DNA of 64,000 nt. Origin: Muscardinus avellanarius (taxonomy: Eukaryota > Chordata > Mammalia > Rodentia > Gliridae). Position numbers and translations under genes: made by a program. Each line of letters starts with the position of its first letter. Position 1 is the stretch's first letter. The notes beneath the pieces were generated by a model that made no database searches, was not told the DNA's origin, and worked only from the letters and a program-made list of their open reading frames with translations. Below, piece after piece: positions 23,590 through 35,245 of this stretch. The DNA is taken from positions 93,618,029-93,682,028 of the forward strand of contig OY726566.1 in the NCBI GenBank assembly GCA_963383645.1. The letters are read 5' to 3'.

Positions 23590-24690
23590 GTGCCCATGTT
23601 GGGCACCGAAATTATAATGGTGTGAGATGTAGCCGTGGGTTCTTGTTCTTAGCTATTTGGAGAAAAGAATAGCCAAAACTGGTGCAAGCTTAAGCAAGTT
23701 TATTATTACAAAGGCAGAAAGAAGGGACAGACCAAAGAAAAGCACTGCATCAGAGGGGTGCAGTGGGGTAACCTGAAAATAAGTCGCTGACGTTTTGAAC
23801 ATTCAAAGAGTGTTTATAAAGATTCATTATCTCCTTTTTCCCATCCTGCTTGGCCAATAGTCTTTTTACCTCCCCCTGACCTAATGCAGGCACAGGCCCA
23901 CCAATTATCTCCACGGTATTAGCCTTTCTTGTAATATTTATGACCAAAATGTGTCACTTGGTTAACAAGGTTAGGGGTTACATGGTATGTGCCCACTTTG
24001 GAGGAGGCCTGCACCATCCACCTGTGTCCTTGGGGAGTTCTCAGCCTTTTTCTATCCGCTGGAAGTTATTTATTATGTTGAAAACTTGTCTTTAAAGTAT
24101 GGAGGCTTTGGGCTATAACTCCTTTGTGTACTTGGTAATTAGTATAGGTTCTCTTAACCTTAAACTAAACTACAGTAAGAATTTAGTGTTTGCCGGGCGT
24201 GGTGGCGCACGCTTGTAATCCCCGCGCTTGGGAGGCAGAGACAGGAGGATCGCGCAGGTTGGAAGCTAGCCCCGCGCGCTGGCTTAGGAGACCCTGTTTC
24301 CAAATAAAAATGCAGAAATAGGTCTGGGAGTGTAGCCCGGAGGTAGAAGGGCCTCCAGGAACCCCAGTACCACCAAAAAAAAAAAAAAAAAAAAAAAAAG
24401 AATTTAGTGTTTAACAGTCCATGTTTAGCTGGACTAACAGCTAACTTTTAGCTGACCGAGGTCAGTATTGGCTGCAGCTCTTGGCTGACAGCTTAGAGGC
24501 AGAGAGAAGGATTTTATTGTTTTGCCTAAGTATGAAAGCTTATCCTTATTAGCAATTAATACAGCTCTCATTAACAATCAGTATAGGCTCAGTCCCCATC
24601 AGTATAGACTAAAGTTAGACCATGATCCCTAGAACCCATGTAATTATTAGAATGTAACAAGTGCCAGGAGCCAATATGTGTTCACCAGAG
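23590..24690 (-). mobile_element. Class II ERV-type LTR remnant
   Basis: On the minus strand there is a TATA-like tttataaaca near 23815. A poly-A signal AATAAA follows about 110 nt later, near 23702. About 100 nt further on is a ggtgcccaacatgggc segment (23592-23609) resembling a lysine-tRNA primer-binding site. That order fits a 5' LTR joined to its leader. A SINE (24192-24397) lies in the putative U3. The far end is uncertain. Confidence 0.45.
24192..24397 (+). mobile_element. B1-dID SINE, GC-rich subfamily, young
   Basis: Complete copy from gccgggcgtggtggcgcacg to a pure A tail of about 24 bases. The 15-bp duplication aagaatttagtgttt is exact at 24177-24191 and 24398-24412. Many CpGs are intact, a sign of recent arrival. 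Confidence 0.92.
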
Positions 24691-24974
24691 GAAAAGAAAA
24701 GCGCCCTGGGAGTGCAAGGACCTCTGAAAGAAAGAGAATGAAACTTACACAGAGGAAACAGGGACAGCATGCATACGACCTTATAACTCATGATTGAAGA
24801 CCAAGTCTTGCCACAAACATGTTTAATATCCAAATCAATGCAAATATATTTTTCAGCTTAGCTCTTATGTCCTATCAAGCCAACATTTACCAACAGCAGC
24901 TCATTGTTTCTTTGAAAATAAAATCCTACTTAGTCAGTCCTGCAGAGGAAGATGCAAAAACTTAAGAGTACACG

Positions 24975-25150
24975 TTGATCATCTCTACTCCAACAATTGA
25001 AAATCTGAAACGCTAGACAATATGATATTTGAGCAGTTTCAGATGTTGGAGCACTTTGGATTTGGGATTTTCAGAAGGAGGATGCTCAACCAGCAAAGTC
25101 TACGCGAATATTCCAGAATTTATAATGACCTGAAATGTGAAACACTTCTG
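24975..25150. mobile_element. Ancient palindromic-type repeat fragment
   Basis: gttggagcactttggatttg and ggatgctcaaccagcaaagt recall a eutherian short repeat with 'gatgctcaacc' ends. I cannot name the family. Confidence 0.3.
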
Positions 25151-26720
25151 GTCCCATGCCTTTTGGGTAAGAGATGCTCATTAAATTTGGAGGCATGCCC
25201 TAATGTTTGACTTTTATCTCTACTTTGGTGGGAAGCTGGATAGTAAAGTGGAGTAGAAACCTGCTTGTTGTGAACAAATCCTTTCTTTTCAAGAACAGTT
25301 GTTGGTAAATACTTTAAAAAAAAAAAAGGCAGTAGACCTTTCTTTTAGCAGAATTTTACTGGCATACATTCACTGGGTAACAAATAAAACTGTAGCTTCC
25401 CTCATTAAAAGGGGGAAAAGCAAGACAGAAAGAACAGTGGCTGAACAGTCAGGAACCCTGCAGAGCACTTTCTGAAAACCCTTGCCTTGAGCTTGCAGTA
25501 GTCCATGAAATGGTAGCCCAGGCATTCTCCATGATCCTTCATCCCGCTCCTTCCTACTCCAGATGTTTTCTGAGACTCAAGGCGCCACAGTACAGAAGTA
25601 TCTCATGAGTGGAAGGATGTATTTATTCATTAAGGATCAATCAAGAACACAGACACCAGTTTAGATATTTCAAGCAAAAGGGAATTGAATTCAAGGAATT
25701 AAAGGTTTCAAAAATTGCTGAAAGGGCTTAGGAAACAGTTGGAGGGAAGGAAGACAAAACAGCAAGGAAAGTAGCTTCTGGCCTTCAGGAAAATCAGGAA
25801 GTACAGCCTGGGGGCTTTCGCCTACCTGCAGAGAAGAAGCAGCTGTTTGCAGGAGCTCCCCTGGAAGCTGCTGCAACCTCTCATTTGCCAGCTGCCCGAG
25901 CATCTTCCTACCACTACAAGAGGAAAATGATGTCTTACCCTTGTTTTTGCTTTACGCATCTTTGGGAAGAGCTGCTCAGTGGCAGAATCTAAACCTCAAG
26001 CCCTGCTGGTTGGAAAACGGTCTATGGCTTCTAAGACTGTGGAGAGGACGCCATGTTGACAATAGAACACGGAGGTATTTCCTCCCTCGCTTTCTACAGT
26101 GAATTTAGTCGAAGGTAATATGAAGGAAAAAATAGTTCCAGGAAAGCAGATAAAATAAAAAGACTCTGATAGTAGTAAATATAAAAAGCATATTTCCCAA
26201 ATAATCCTGATTCAGCTGTTTTAAGCCTCATTAGAAGACCTGACTTGTCAGTGTCTTTATGTGCATATTAAAATAACTTATAACCCAATTTTTCTCTCTT
26301 CACATGAAAATAACCCAGTTTCTGTCATTTCAGGTGAAAATTGCATGGGTGTCAGTAATGGCCGTGTAGTCATAAACATCCCCTCCATGCGCCACATGGA
26401 GTCGGTGGTGTTCCTTCTGCTCGCTCCTCACTGTGCCTTTGGAAGAAGGGAAGGAAAATGTAGTCACAGAGTAAATGCTGGCTCAAAATGCAGATATAAG
26501 CATGACCTTCCGGGTCCTGTTTGAGTGGGGCAGACCTGATCTCTCAAACACATGAACAATTTTGGAGCTCTGTTAAGTATTCTTTTCACATCCCTAAGAT
26601 AATTCCTAAGTTCAGTGTGCTAAAGAAGTGAGATCCACTGATATGGCTTCCTTGGAAAGGAGAAATCCCATTCCAATGATCCTGAGGCTCATTCTTCCTC
26701 GAAATAATGTAAGAAATACT
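25151..26720. other. Unique intronic sequence
   Basis: No gene recognised. The stretch 25610-25730 has an old-repeat look (tcattaaggatcaatcaag) but was not assignable. Confidence 0.4.
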
Positions 26721-26721
26721 C

Positions 26722-26932
26722 TTTTTTTATATATACCAAGGATTGAACTCAGGGGCACCCTACCTATAAGCTACACCCCCAGCCCTTTTTATTTTTAAAT
26801 CTTTGTTTTGAAACAGGACAGGGTCTTGCTAGGTTGTTGAGAGTCTCACTACTTGATGAGGCTGTCCTCAAGCCTGTGATCCTCCTGTCTTAGCCTCCCA
26901 CATACTAGGATTACAGGGGTGAGTCATTGGCC
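26722..26932 (-). mobile_element. B1-dID SINE
   Basis: Tail tttttttatatatacc, ID half ggattgaactcaggggcacc, and B1 half ending at gtgagtcattggcc with a decayed 5' end. Confidence 0.75.
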
Positions 26933-27227
26933 ACAATATTCTTTTCATCTCCTCCTAAGCTGCCTACCATGCCATTCTTTCCTTTCCCTCCAAACTGCCA
27001 CTTCCCCCTGCCCGTGAGAAATGTCATCTCTGCTATTGAATTGGCCACTCTTGAGAAAGTCACTCCCCCCCTTTTCAAAGATGAAAAGATTAATTTTAAA
27101 TTTGCGAGTCTTAATCTCTTTTTTCCTCTGCATGTCTGCTGATTTTAACATTGATGGAATTCTGTTTTTATACTTTTGTAATTCTTCAATTTTAAGTTCA
27201 AAATGCCATAGTTTCACACAGTATATC

Positions 27228-27427
27228 TTTTTTTTTTTTTTGGCAATACTAGGGATGGAACCTCTGAGCTACACCCTCAGCCCTATTTTTTATTCTGTAT
27301 TTTGGAACAGGCTCTCACCGAGTTGCAGAGGGCCTCACTAAGTAGCTGAGGCTGGCCACAAATCTATATCCTCCAGACTCAGCCTCCCAAGTGCTAGGAT
27401 TACAGGAGTGCGCCACCACGCCTGGCT
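27228..27427 (-). mobile_element. B1-dID SINE with deletion in the ID half
   Basis: T tail 27228-27241. The ID half jumps from gatggaacc straight to tctgagctacaccc, so the cagggcattctacc part is missing. The B1 half is complete to acgcctggc. Confidence 0.8.
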
Positions 27428-27595
27428 CAGTGTCTTGATTCTATCTACATATCATTCTCTTTTTGACCATTATCCCTGTGGACAACTAAGCCCACCACCT
27501 AGAATTTTTTACAAGGATTATTTTGTGAGGTGGGGGGTAGGTCTAGGAATCCTACTTTTCCTGGGTTCTCATCAGGAAGTTCAGCAGTGCTAACT

Positions 27596-27775
27596 TGGAT
27601 TTACTGAACACTTATTACGTGCATATCATTGTTCTAAATGCTGTTTTTAATCTCACTGAATCCTTACTATGACCCTCTGAGACTGAAAATGTCACTCTGA
27701 TTCATAAATTTTAATGATTTGCCCAAAGTTATTTAGCGGGTAAGTAGCTGAAATAGAATTTAACCCCTGATTTCT
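27596..27775 (-). mobile_element. MIR ancient SINE
   Basis: Antisense order: actgaacacttattacgtgc, ctcactgaatccttactatg, gatttgcccaaagttattta, gaatttaacccctgatttct. Confidence 0.65.
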
Positions 27776-28348
27776 GGGTCATTCCAAAAGAAATGTCTTA
27801 AACTTCCCCCCTCAAAATGTTGTTGTACATTAGGAAAATTTGGTTTATAGTCAATATGAGAACACTTATATCCTTTTACTTAGAAATGTTATTTGGGTTT
27901 TGAGGCAATATCCTGAAATTATATAATCAGCTCATAAGTGATTGCTTTTCTATCATGGATATAAACATAGATTAGTAGTATTTTGGTTTTTAGGGAAGTT
28001 GATTCTGGAGGCATCAATATGAACTGTTAATTAATCTAGGGATTACATGACAAAACTGGAATGAAATGTGTGAACTGTATTCATGTGTTACTAATGCATA
28101 AAGACAGAAATATGGTCATATGTTTATTAGCGTTCACAAGGCACTAGTCAATATGTGTATGATGCCAGCAAATCAGTAGAGCTTGCACAGGCGATATCTG
28201 ACACGGGAGAAATCAGAGGGGAGTATTTCACTGTTACCTTCACCACATAGTGGGGAAGCGGCCACACTTGTCCTCACTGAGGAGAAGTGGTCTTAGCAAG
28301 ATTTATACCTGTAAATTCTCACTTGCAAGTGAGTTCTCCCTGCATTTT

Positions 28349-28350
<2 letters not shown>

Positions 28351-28391
<41 letters not shown>
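28351..28391. repeat. (TG)n microsatellite at a SINE tail
   Basis: About 20 perfect TG units occupy the place of the A tail of the adjoining minus-strand SINE. Confidence 0.95.
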
Positions 28392-28394
<3 letters not shown>

Positions 28395-28576
28395 ACTGGG
28401 GACTAAACCCAGGAGCATTCTACCTCTGAGCTACACCCTCAGCCTAATTTTATTTTATTTTTTAAATTTAGAAACAGGGTCTCCCTAAGTTGTCAGGGCT
28501 GGCTTTGAATCTGAAATCCTCTTGTCTCACCCTCCCAAGTACTGGGATTACAGACGTTCACCACCACATCCAGCTT
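28392..28576 (-). mobile_element. B1-dID SINE
   Basis: ID half from ttttactggggactaaacc and B1 half to ccaccacatccagc. Confidence 0.8.
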
Positions 28577-28674
28577 TTCTCTCTGTATTTCTTTATTTAA
28601 ACATACTTCAAAGAAGGCACTGCCAACTACATAGCAGTCACAGTGATGGTCCCTGTGCCTGGTGGCAGGAACAG

Positions 28675-28960
28675 CGTGGTCTTCCCATATACCAGTCAGT
28701 CGTGGTCTTCCCATATACCAGTCAGTCGTGGTCTTCCCATATACCAATCAGTCGTGGTCTTCCCATATACCAGTCAGTCGTGGTCTTCCCATATACCAAT
28801 CAGTCATGGTCTTCCCATATACCAATCAGTCGTGGTCTTCCCATATACCAATCAGTCGTGGTCTTCCCATATACCAGTCAGTCGTGGTCTTCCCATATAC
28901 CAATCAGTCGTGGTCTTCCCATATACCAATCAGTCGTGGTCTTCCCATATACCAATCAGT
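28675..28960. repeat. 26-bp minisatellite, 11 copies
   Basis: Eleven consecutive 26-bp units (start cgtggtcttcccatatacca) fill 286 bp exactly, with no insertion or deletion. Units differ at only two sites. Base 21 is G in units 1, 2, 4 and 8 and A in the rest; unit 6 has A for G at its second base. Because 26 is not a multiple of 3 and no unit creates a stop, all three forward frames stay open through the array. The resulting 130-160-codon frames are not genes. Confidence 0.95.
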
Positions 28961-29179
28961 TGTCCATATACTGTGGCTTCAAGGATTTGCTTATTTAACT
29001 TCACAGTCAGAGTCTCGGGTTCTTCTATCAAATGTATATAGCTTATCTAATTGTTCCAGTGCCTCTACCTAAAGCTACCTAAAACTCTAGATGGATAATA
29101 CTGGGCTTTTGTTATTTATTCAATCAACACATCTTTACTAAGTAAATAGCAGGAGGAGAAGGAGAAATACTAGTTTCCT

Positions 29180-29340
29180 TATAGTAAGTGCTTCCGTGTC
29201 AAATACCCTTCTAATCCTTTACATATTTTTTCATTTCTTTATCAGAATCCCGTAAGGCCGGTAGGCCATCCTTTACATGGGGAGAAACTCTTATGGAGTC
29301 GTTCATGCAAATAGCCTATGAGAAAATCAGAATCTGAACT
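29180..29340 (-). mobile_element. MIR ancient SINE
   Basis: Antisense MIR landmarks: gtaagtgcttccgtgtcaaa, cctttacatattttttcatt, tcctttacatggggagaaac. Confidence 0.55.
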
Positions 29341-29344
29341 TTGG

Positions 29345-31428
29345 TCTGTCTTTCCTCAATGGAGATCTTCATTTTTTACTTCCAAAACCATATACTACCT
29401 TGGGGATACAGACAAAAAGTGAGGCTGTATCTGCTGTCGGTTAAGAAGGAAATGATTATTTGATTATTTCTCAATTTAGGCCCCAATTTATGAGTGATGT
29501 CGTGGCCTAAAAAGGAATTCATGAAAAAAGCACCTGGACAACAGTTAAATGGGAGAGAGACAGACCCCCAGTTTTCTCCTTTAGTTACCTCCCCATTTGC
29601 CATACTCGCTTACAGTGTCTTCTTGGGAGATGTGCTTTATTGCTATTTGGTTCAGTTTTGCCACTGGGAAATGAACCTAATGTTTCTAATTTACCCAGTG
29701 AATAAGCTCTCCCCTAAGGCTTTTAGAGAGGTTAACAAATGCCAAAGCTAGCCAGAAAGATCCTTATGGAACACACAGACAAATATGAAATCTCCACCCG
29801 GTGCTACTCTGGCCTCAAAAGTTCTCTTAAAACTTAAATCCATTTCACTAATTCACCTGAAATATCTGGTGAAGTATTCGTTAACACTTTAAGATAGGTT
29901 TTTCAGAACTATGCAGAAGGCTCACAAAGTGCATGGAATTCTAATGCAACTCCACAAGCGTGCTTTCAGCAGAAGGACAAGTTGTTTATTAGCCTTTACC
30001 CCTATTTCTCTTTCATATCTGCCACAAGCTAAATTGGCCACACCACATGCCTTTTTAGTAGATGATGAAGTCTTTACCAAGCCTCCGGGAGGATTACTTG
30101 GAATAAAGGGGGGAAAAAAATCAATCTTAATGTTTCTCCCCAGGACCAAAAGAGACTGTGGTCTGCACTATCCACCACGGGTGTAGAAATTGTGTGTCTG
30201 TGCCAGTTTGCGCAATATGTAGATAGGACCCTAGGGCTAAACGCTGGAGGACCCGGGCTCGCTCACATTTCTTACCATCAAGGATTAGTTGGTAAGTCCC
30301 TGCAGGAGGCCATCTCTCTGTAGAGCCGTGTCGTGTGTGATGTGTACCCTTGGGTCCAATTGCCCTCTTATCCCGTGGTAGCCTAAGGAAACAACTGTCC
30401 ATTTTTAACACGGTTCTTATTTCTGTCTTATTCTTCAGAATGCGCCTTGTACACAAGCTCCTTTATTCCTTCTCTGTGACCTGGTGTTTGGAATAATTCT
30501 GCAGTTTCATAGCCTTTCTGAAACTTTAGCTTCTTACCCTGAAACAAAAGAATATTCCAGGGTAATGAACTATTTGTCTGACCCCAGATTAAAAGGGTTG
30601 TGGAGATTTAATTGTGAAGAGGGGTATGAAGCTCTTTGATTTGTCCTTAACTTGAAGGTTCAACTCAGCGAGCTTTCTTGGTGGTCCGCTGAGTGTAGGC
30701 GGAAGCTTATACGATGAGAAGTGGAAGAAGAATGAATGGTCATCTGTGTTGTCCTGGACCACACGGTCTAGTAGAGATGCCGAGGGCGAATGAGGTGTGA
30801 GCTGAAAGGTTCCAGGCCCCTGGCGCAAAGCCCAAGCATCCCTGGAGTCCCTGAGGTGTCCCCAGCACTGCACCAGGAACCACGCTCCCCACGTGTCCAC
30901 ACAAGTCTCTGAGTTGCGCATATGAGGGAAAGGAGGCTTATTGCTTATTCCAGAAGCAATAAGAAGTGGAAGAATGAATTATATTCCTCTGGGAAGCAGC
31001 AGGAAAAAAGTATGGTATCAGAGAGATGAAAATTAGTCTGAAGCAGCATCCTTAAAATTAAGTGCAAGTTCTTTATATAAGAGTTTGGTCTTTTGGGAGA
31101 AAGGGGAGGCAGCCATCATAGAAATATGTTCTCAAATAAATGTTATTGAATGTCTGCGGCATTAAGACGGACAGTGAGTGGAACGGGGATGCTGTCTGCA
31201 GTCAAGGAAATATATGACATTTCACAGGAGCTATTCTGTCTTATGACCAATGGGGAAAGAGTTGTAATACATGATGATTTAAATAACAATAGTACCACAC
31301 AAAAGTAAGGTTTCTGCCTCCTATACCCACAGGTAAAGTGTTCCTTTCATATTCAGAGAGCACCTGTTTTTAACATAATTATATGATCAACTTAGTGACT
31401 ACACTGTATAAAAGCAAATATAAGCAAG
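29345..31428. other. Repeat-poor intronic block of about 2 kb
   Basis: No repeat or exon recognised on either strand; open frames stay at about 110 codons or less. Confidence 0.45.
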
Positions 31429-31429
31429 A

Positions 31430-31596
31430 CTTGCTGGGCAAGGTGGTGGACGCCTGTATTCCCTGTACTTGGGAGGCTGAGACAGGAGGATCTCGTATTT
31501 GAGGATAGCCTCAGCAATGTGGTAAGACCATGTCTCAAAATAAAAAATAAAAAGGGCTGGTGGGTAAAGCCCACCAGCTATAACACCCTAGGTTCA
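31430..31596 (+). mobile_element. B1-dID SINE
   Basis: gctgggcaaggtggtggacg to the end of a decayed ID half (gggctggtgggtaaagccca ... ggttcaattc). Confidence 0.75.
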
Positions 31597-31655
31597 ATTC
31601 ACACACACGCACACACGCACACGCACGCACATGCACACACGCACACGCACACGCG
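31597..31655. repeat. (CA)n/(CG CA)n microsatellite at a SINE tail
   Basis: Mixed CACA and CGCA units follow the SINE 3' end directly. Confidence 0.9.
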
Positions 31656-32339
31656 TGCCATTCCCTCATCCTTTAGTTCCCATACCCTTACCTCTTTTTT
31701 CCTTCCTCCTAGTGAATTTCTTTTACTTTTCTTCTCCTCAGTTTTTAAGAAGCTGCCTCTGTTTACCCTTCTTCCCCTGGAAGAATGGACAACAGAGAAC
31801 TCCCATCCAGAGGCAGCAGGGAACGTCTGGTGGTTCTTGCTGCACAAATATTTACATGCAGAAGAATTTATTGGTCAGGAGTTGTGTCTCATAGAGTAGG
31901 CCATATGTCTAGCAATAATTATATACTTGTGTACACGTGTGCTGGGTCGAATCTGAACAAGTTGTAAAATTTTCCCATCCTTTTAAATCAGAATTCTGTT
32001 TGTTAAAGAACAATATCTGTTTGCATATTCGTTTTCAAAGCTAATGACTTTGCTAGTTCAAACCCAGTTGATATTACTTTGAAAAGAAGACCACGGCTTC
32101 TCAAATAGCAAAATGAAGAAGACATTGCAAAAGCATTTCTGAGATCTCATCTTTATGTAAAAACATAGTAACAACCAAAAAAAAAAAACCCTTAAAACTC
32201 AATTATAGATGCTTTGGAAGATAAGAAAGAACAACTAAATAAATGGATTGATAATAGTAGTAGCAGAAGCCAAGATCTGTTTGAAAAAGTAGCTGGGTGT
32301 AATAAGATGTGTCCTGAGAAAGAGTAATAAAAAAAATTA

Positions 32340-32528
32340 TCCTGATGTGTTGACACGCTCCTCTAATCCCAGTACTTGGGAGGCTGAAAGAGGAAGATCA
32401 CGGGTTTGAGGACAGCCTCAGCAAGTAGCAAGATTCTTAGCAACCCAGCCAGACCCTGTTTCAAAGTAAAAAATAAAATAGGGCTGGAAGTGTAGCTCAG
32501 AGGTAGAATGCTTCTGAGTTCAGTCCCC

Positions 32529-32531
<3 letters not shown>
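32340..32531 (+). mobile_element. B1-dID SINE
   Basis: B1 half tgttgacacgctcctctaat onward, ID half ending gttcagtccccagta. Confidence 0.8.

Positions 32532-32578
<47 letters not shown>
32532..32578. repeat. (AC)n microsatellite at a SINE tail
   Basis: About 23 AC units begin at the last bases of the SINE (..ccccagtAC), replacing the A tail. Confidence 0.95.
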
Positions 32579-32581
<3 letters not shown>

Positions 32582-32751
32582 AATAAGAAATTTTAGTTTC
32601 ATGTAACTAAAGACATCTCTAACCAAAGAAATTTTAAATTAAAAAATTAGATGTTAATAAAACAGAAGATACTTTATGAAGGTAACTTATTTATTCCAGA
32701 AGCCAGCAGGCTTTATAAATAGATTAACAATGGACTTTAAAAGTACCTACA

Positions 32752-32782
32752 GCCAAGTTAGGTAGCACATGCTTGTAATCCC

Positions 32783-32825
<43 letters not shown>

Positions 32826-33236
32826 GTGGTACTGGGGTTCCTGGAAACCCTTCTACCTCCAGGCTATACTCCCAGACCTATTTTTATATTTTTTTTTATT
32901 TGGAAACAGGGTCTCCTAAGCCAGCGAGGCCAGCTTCGAACCTGCGGGATCCTCCTGTCTTCACCTCCCGAGCGTGGGGATTACAAGCGTGCATCACCAC
33001 ACCCGGCTGTAATTCCAGCTTTTGGTAGGCTGAGAATCTCAGCTTTTAGGAGGCTGAGACAGGAGGATCGCAGTTCACGGCCAGCCTCAGCTACTTAGTG
33101 AGGCCCTTTGCAACTTGGTGAGACACTGTTTCAAATTAAATAATTAAAAAAGGGGGGGGGGAGGCTGCAGGTGTAGCTCAGAGGTAGAATGCCCCTGGGT
33201 TCCATCCCCAGTACCTCAAAGGAAAAAAAAAAAAAA
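32752..33236 (+). mobile_element. B1-dID SINE, host of a nested SINE
   Basis: Starts gccaagttaggtagcacatg, is broken after 32790 and resumes at 33009 with gtaattccagcttttggtag, running to an A tail (33219-33235). Its left duplication aaaagtacctaca (32739-32751) matches aaaagtgcctaca at 33484-33496, beyond a second SINE. Confidence 0.85.
32791..33008 (-). mobile_element. B1-dID SINE, GC-rich subfamily, nested
   Basis: T tail of about 38 bases, ggttcctggaaacccttcta ID half, and B1 half to cacacccggc. The duplicated host piece gtaatcccagctttt / gtaattccagctttt flanks it (32776-32790, 33009-33023). Confidence 0.9.
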
Positions 33237-33483
33237 AGCCGGGCATGGTGGTGCACACTTGTAATCTCAGCATTTGGGAGGCTGAGACAGGAGGAGGTTC
33301 ACAGACAGCCTCAGCTACTTAGTGAGGCACTTTGCAACTCAGTGAGACCCTGTTTAAAATAAAGAATAAAAAAAAAAAAATAGCGCTGGGGTTTCACTTG
33401 GAGGTAGAACGCCCCTGGCTTCCATCTGCAGTACTACAAAAAAAATAAATAAATAAAAATAAAGAAAGAAAGAAATAAAAATA
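33237..33483 (+). mobile_element. B1-dID SINE inserted in the tail of its neighbour
   Basis: gccgggcatggtggtgcaca to ctgcagtactac, then an A-rich tail with AAAT and GAAA units. It begins within the A tail of the preceding SINE and both lie inside one pair of target duplications. Confidence 0.85.
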
Positions 33484-33499
33484 AAAAGTGCCTACAGTG

Positions 33500-35026
33500 T
33501 ACAAGGGAGAAGATTAGCCTGTGTAGGTTTGCAAATAATTCAAGGGAATGAATTACAAAGTAGGAAATTAGGAAATTTAAGGATAGAGTTAGATGGCATT
33601 ATAATTCCAGCTTGTGGCTGCAGTATTTTAATGTCTAATACTTTAAAATGTTACCCTAGTGTGAAGCTTCCTAGCGGCATATCCCATAGGCATTCAGGAA
33701 GAGAAGAGAGCCCGGGTAGAAGGGCCACTGTCATTGACCCCAGTCACTCTGTAAGCCCCATTAATTTTTAATATCATAGACCTCATCAGCATTCCCGTCT
33801 TGAAAAAAAGGGGGATTTAGCCTGGTAACGACTGAAAGATCTCAAAATTATTTACGGAACCTAATCACACACTGCTTTAGGAGCTAGGAAGATGCTATTG
33901 CCACAATTTTTTAAATAGGAAAATAGAAACTTAGAAATTAAAGAATTTTATCCCAGGTTAGAGCAAGTCTGCTACCTTTGTAGAGATAGGAAGAGGATTC
34001 AGAAATAATTATTGTATCCAAACTCCTACTCCTAAAATGCTTCCAGTGAGAGTCTCCTGGGATTATTCTTCAGTGCCTTTTTCTATTTTCTAAAGTTTGA
34101 ATTCGCGGGGTTAACCTTTCTTCTCCTGCCATGATAACTATCTCTGCCTTTTCAATTTATCACTTTCGTGGCAGCTGATACCAGTCTAAGCTAATATTGT
34201 AACAATTTTAGATAATATTGCAGATGCACAAGGACATCCTCATATGAATCAATTAAAGAAGTCACAGTAAGTTGCCATTGAAACGGTAGCAGCTGCATCC
34301 TTGAAAACAGATGCTCTTCTGGGTCTGAATGAGTCCAATTTTGACTAATTTTAAGAGCTAAACAGATTTCAGCCTGGTTAATATTAGGATATGGAACCAC
34401 TCGAGACATCCTAATGTCCTCTACTGATTGCTTCTCTATGACAGTCAGAAAGTTGCCTTTCCTTGAGAGATTCTGGGTATTTGACACTCCAAGGATTTTA
34501 TGCCAATAAAAAAGAGAGCCCTCACGCCTCTGCTGCAGCAAGGAGCACTGAGCCCTCATAAAATTAAAGAGACTTCAAAAGGCAACACAATCTATAGGAA
34601 AAAGTCCTGGGGCTGCAGGGATTACACAGAACTGCATTCAACTGTATTTCTGCAAGATGCCTGAATAGCCAGGAAACCAGCTGGAATGAACTACTTTCTC
34701 AGCCTCACATTCTCAATCATACCCAGGAAACAAAAGGGAAGTTAAGGTTGTAAATGGCACGCTATTCCTTCTGTTTTCTAATCTGTATTCATGAGTTATG
34801 TGAACTCTTTTTTATTGCTATGTTGGTCAATTAAAGTCATTAGTTTTGTTCAATAGAAAAGATATGGATGAAGTTTCTGTAATGCCTCCAGTTATTCTGT
34901 TGACTTTTAAAATGGATTCTAATGCCTTGCCCTGAAGGAGTTAGTGATCTAGAAGGGAGATATAATGGTAAACAGATAATGTAAGTAGAACATGACATTA
35001 TCTATACTACAGTTGTGTGGGCAGAA
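33500..35026. other. Unique intronic sequence
   Basis: No gene recognised. A 122-codon minus-strand frame at 34191-34559 has no recognised domain. Confidence 0.4.
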
Positions 35027-35041
35027 AACACTTAGAAGGAG

Positions 35042-35245
35042 CCAGGCGTGGTGGCACGCACCTGTAATCCCAGTACTTGGGAGGCTGAGACAGGAGGACC
35101 ACAGGTTTGAAAACAGCCTCAACAATTTAGTGAGACTCTCAGATACTGAGTAAGATCCAGTTTCAAAATAAGAAATGAAATAGGGCTGGAGATGTAGCTC
35201 AGAGGTAGAATGCACCTGAGTTCAATCTCCAGTACCACAAAAAAC
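35042..35245 (+). mobile_element. B1-dID SINE
   Basis: gccaggcgtggtggcacgca to ctccagtaccac plus an A-rich tail. Imperfect duplication cttagaagg / cctagaagg on the two sides. Confidence 0.85.

Noticed and set aside
28675..28960. CRISPR-like direct repeats
   Set aside because: Units are contiguous with no spacers and lie in a mammalian intron; it is a minisatellite.
28522..29072. Overlapping open frames of 132-158 codons in all three forward frames
   Set aside because: They are produced by the 26-bp minisatellite whose unit lacks stops in any frame. The repeated peptide is the same 26 residues read from three offsets.
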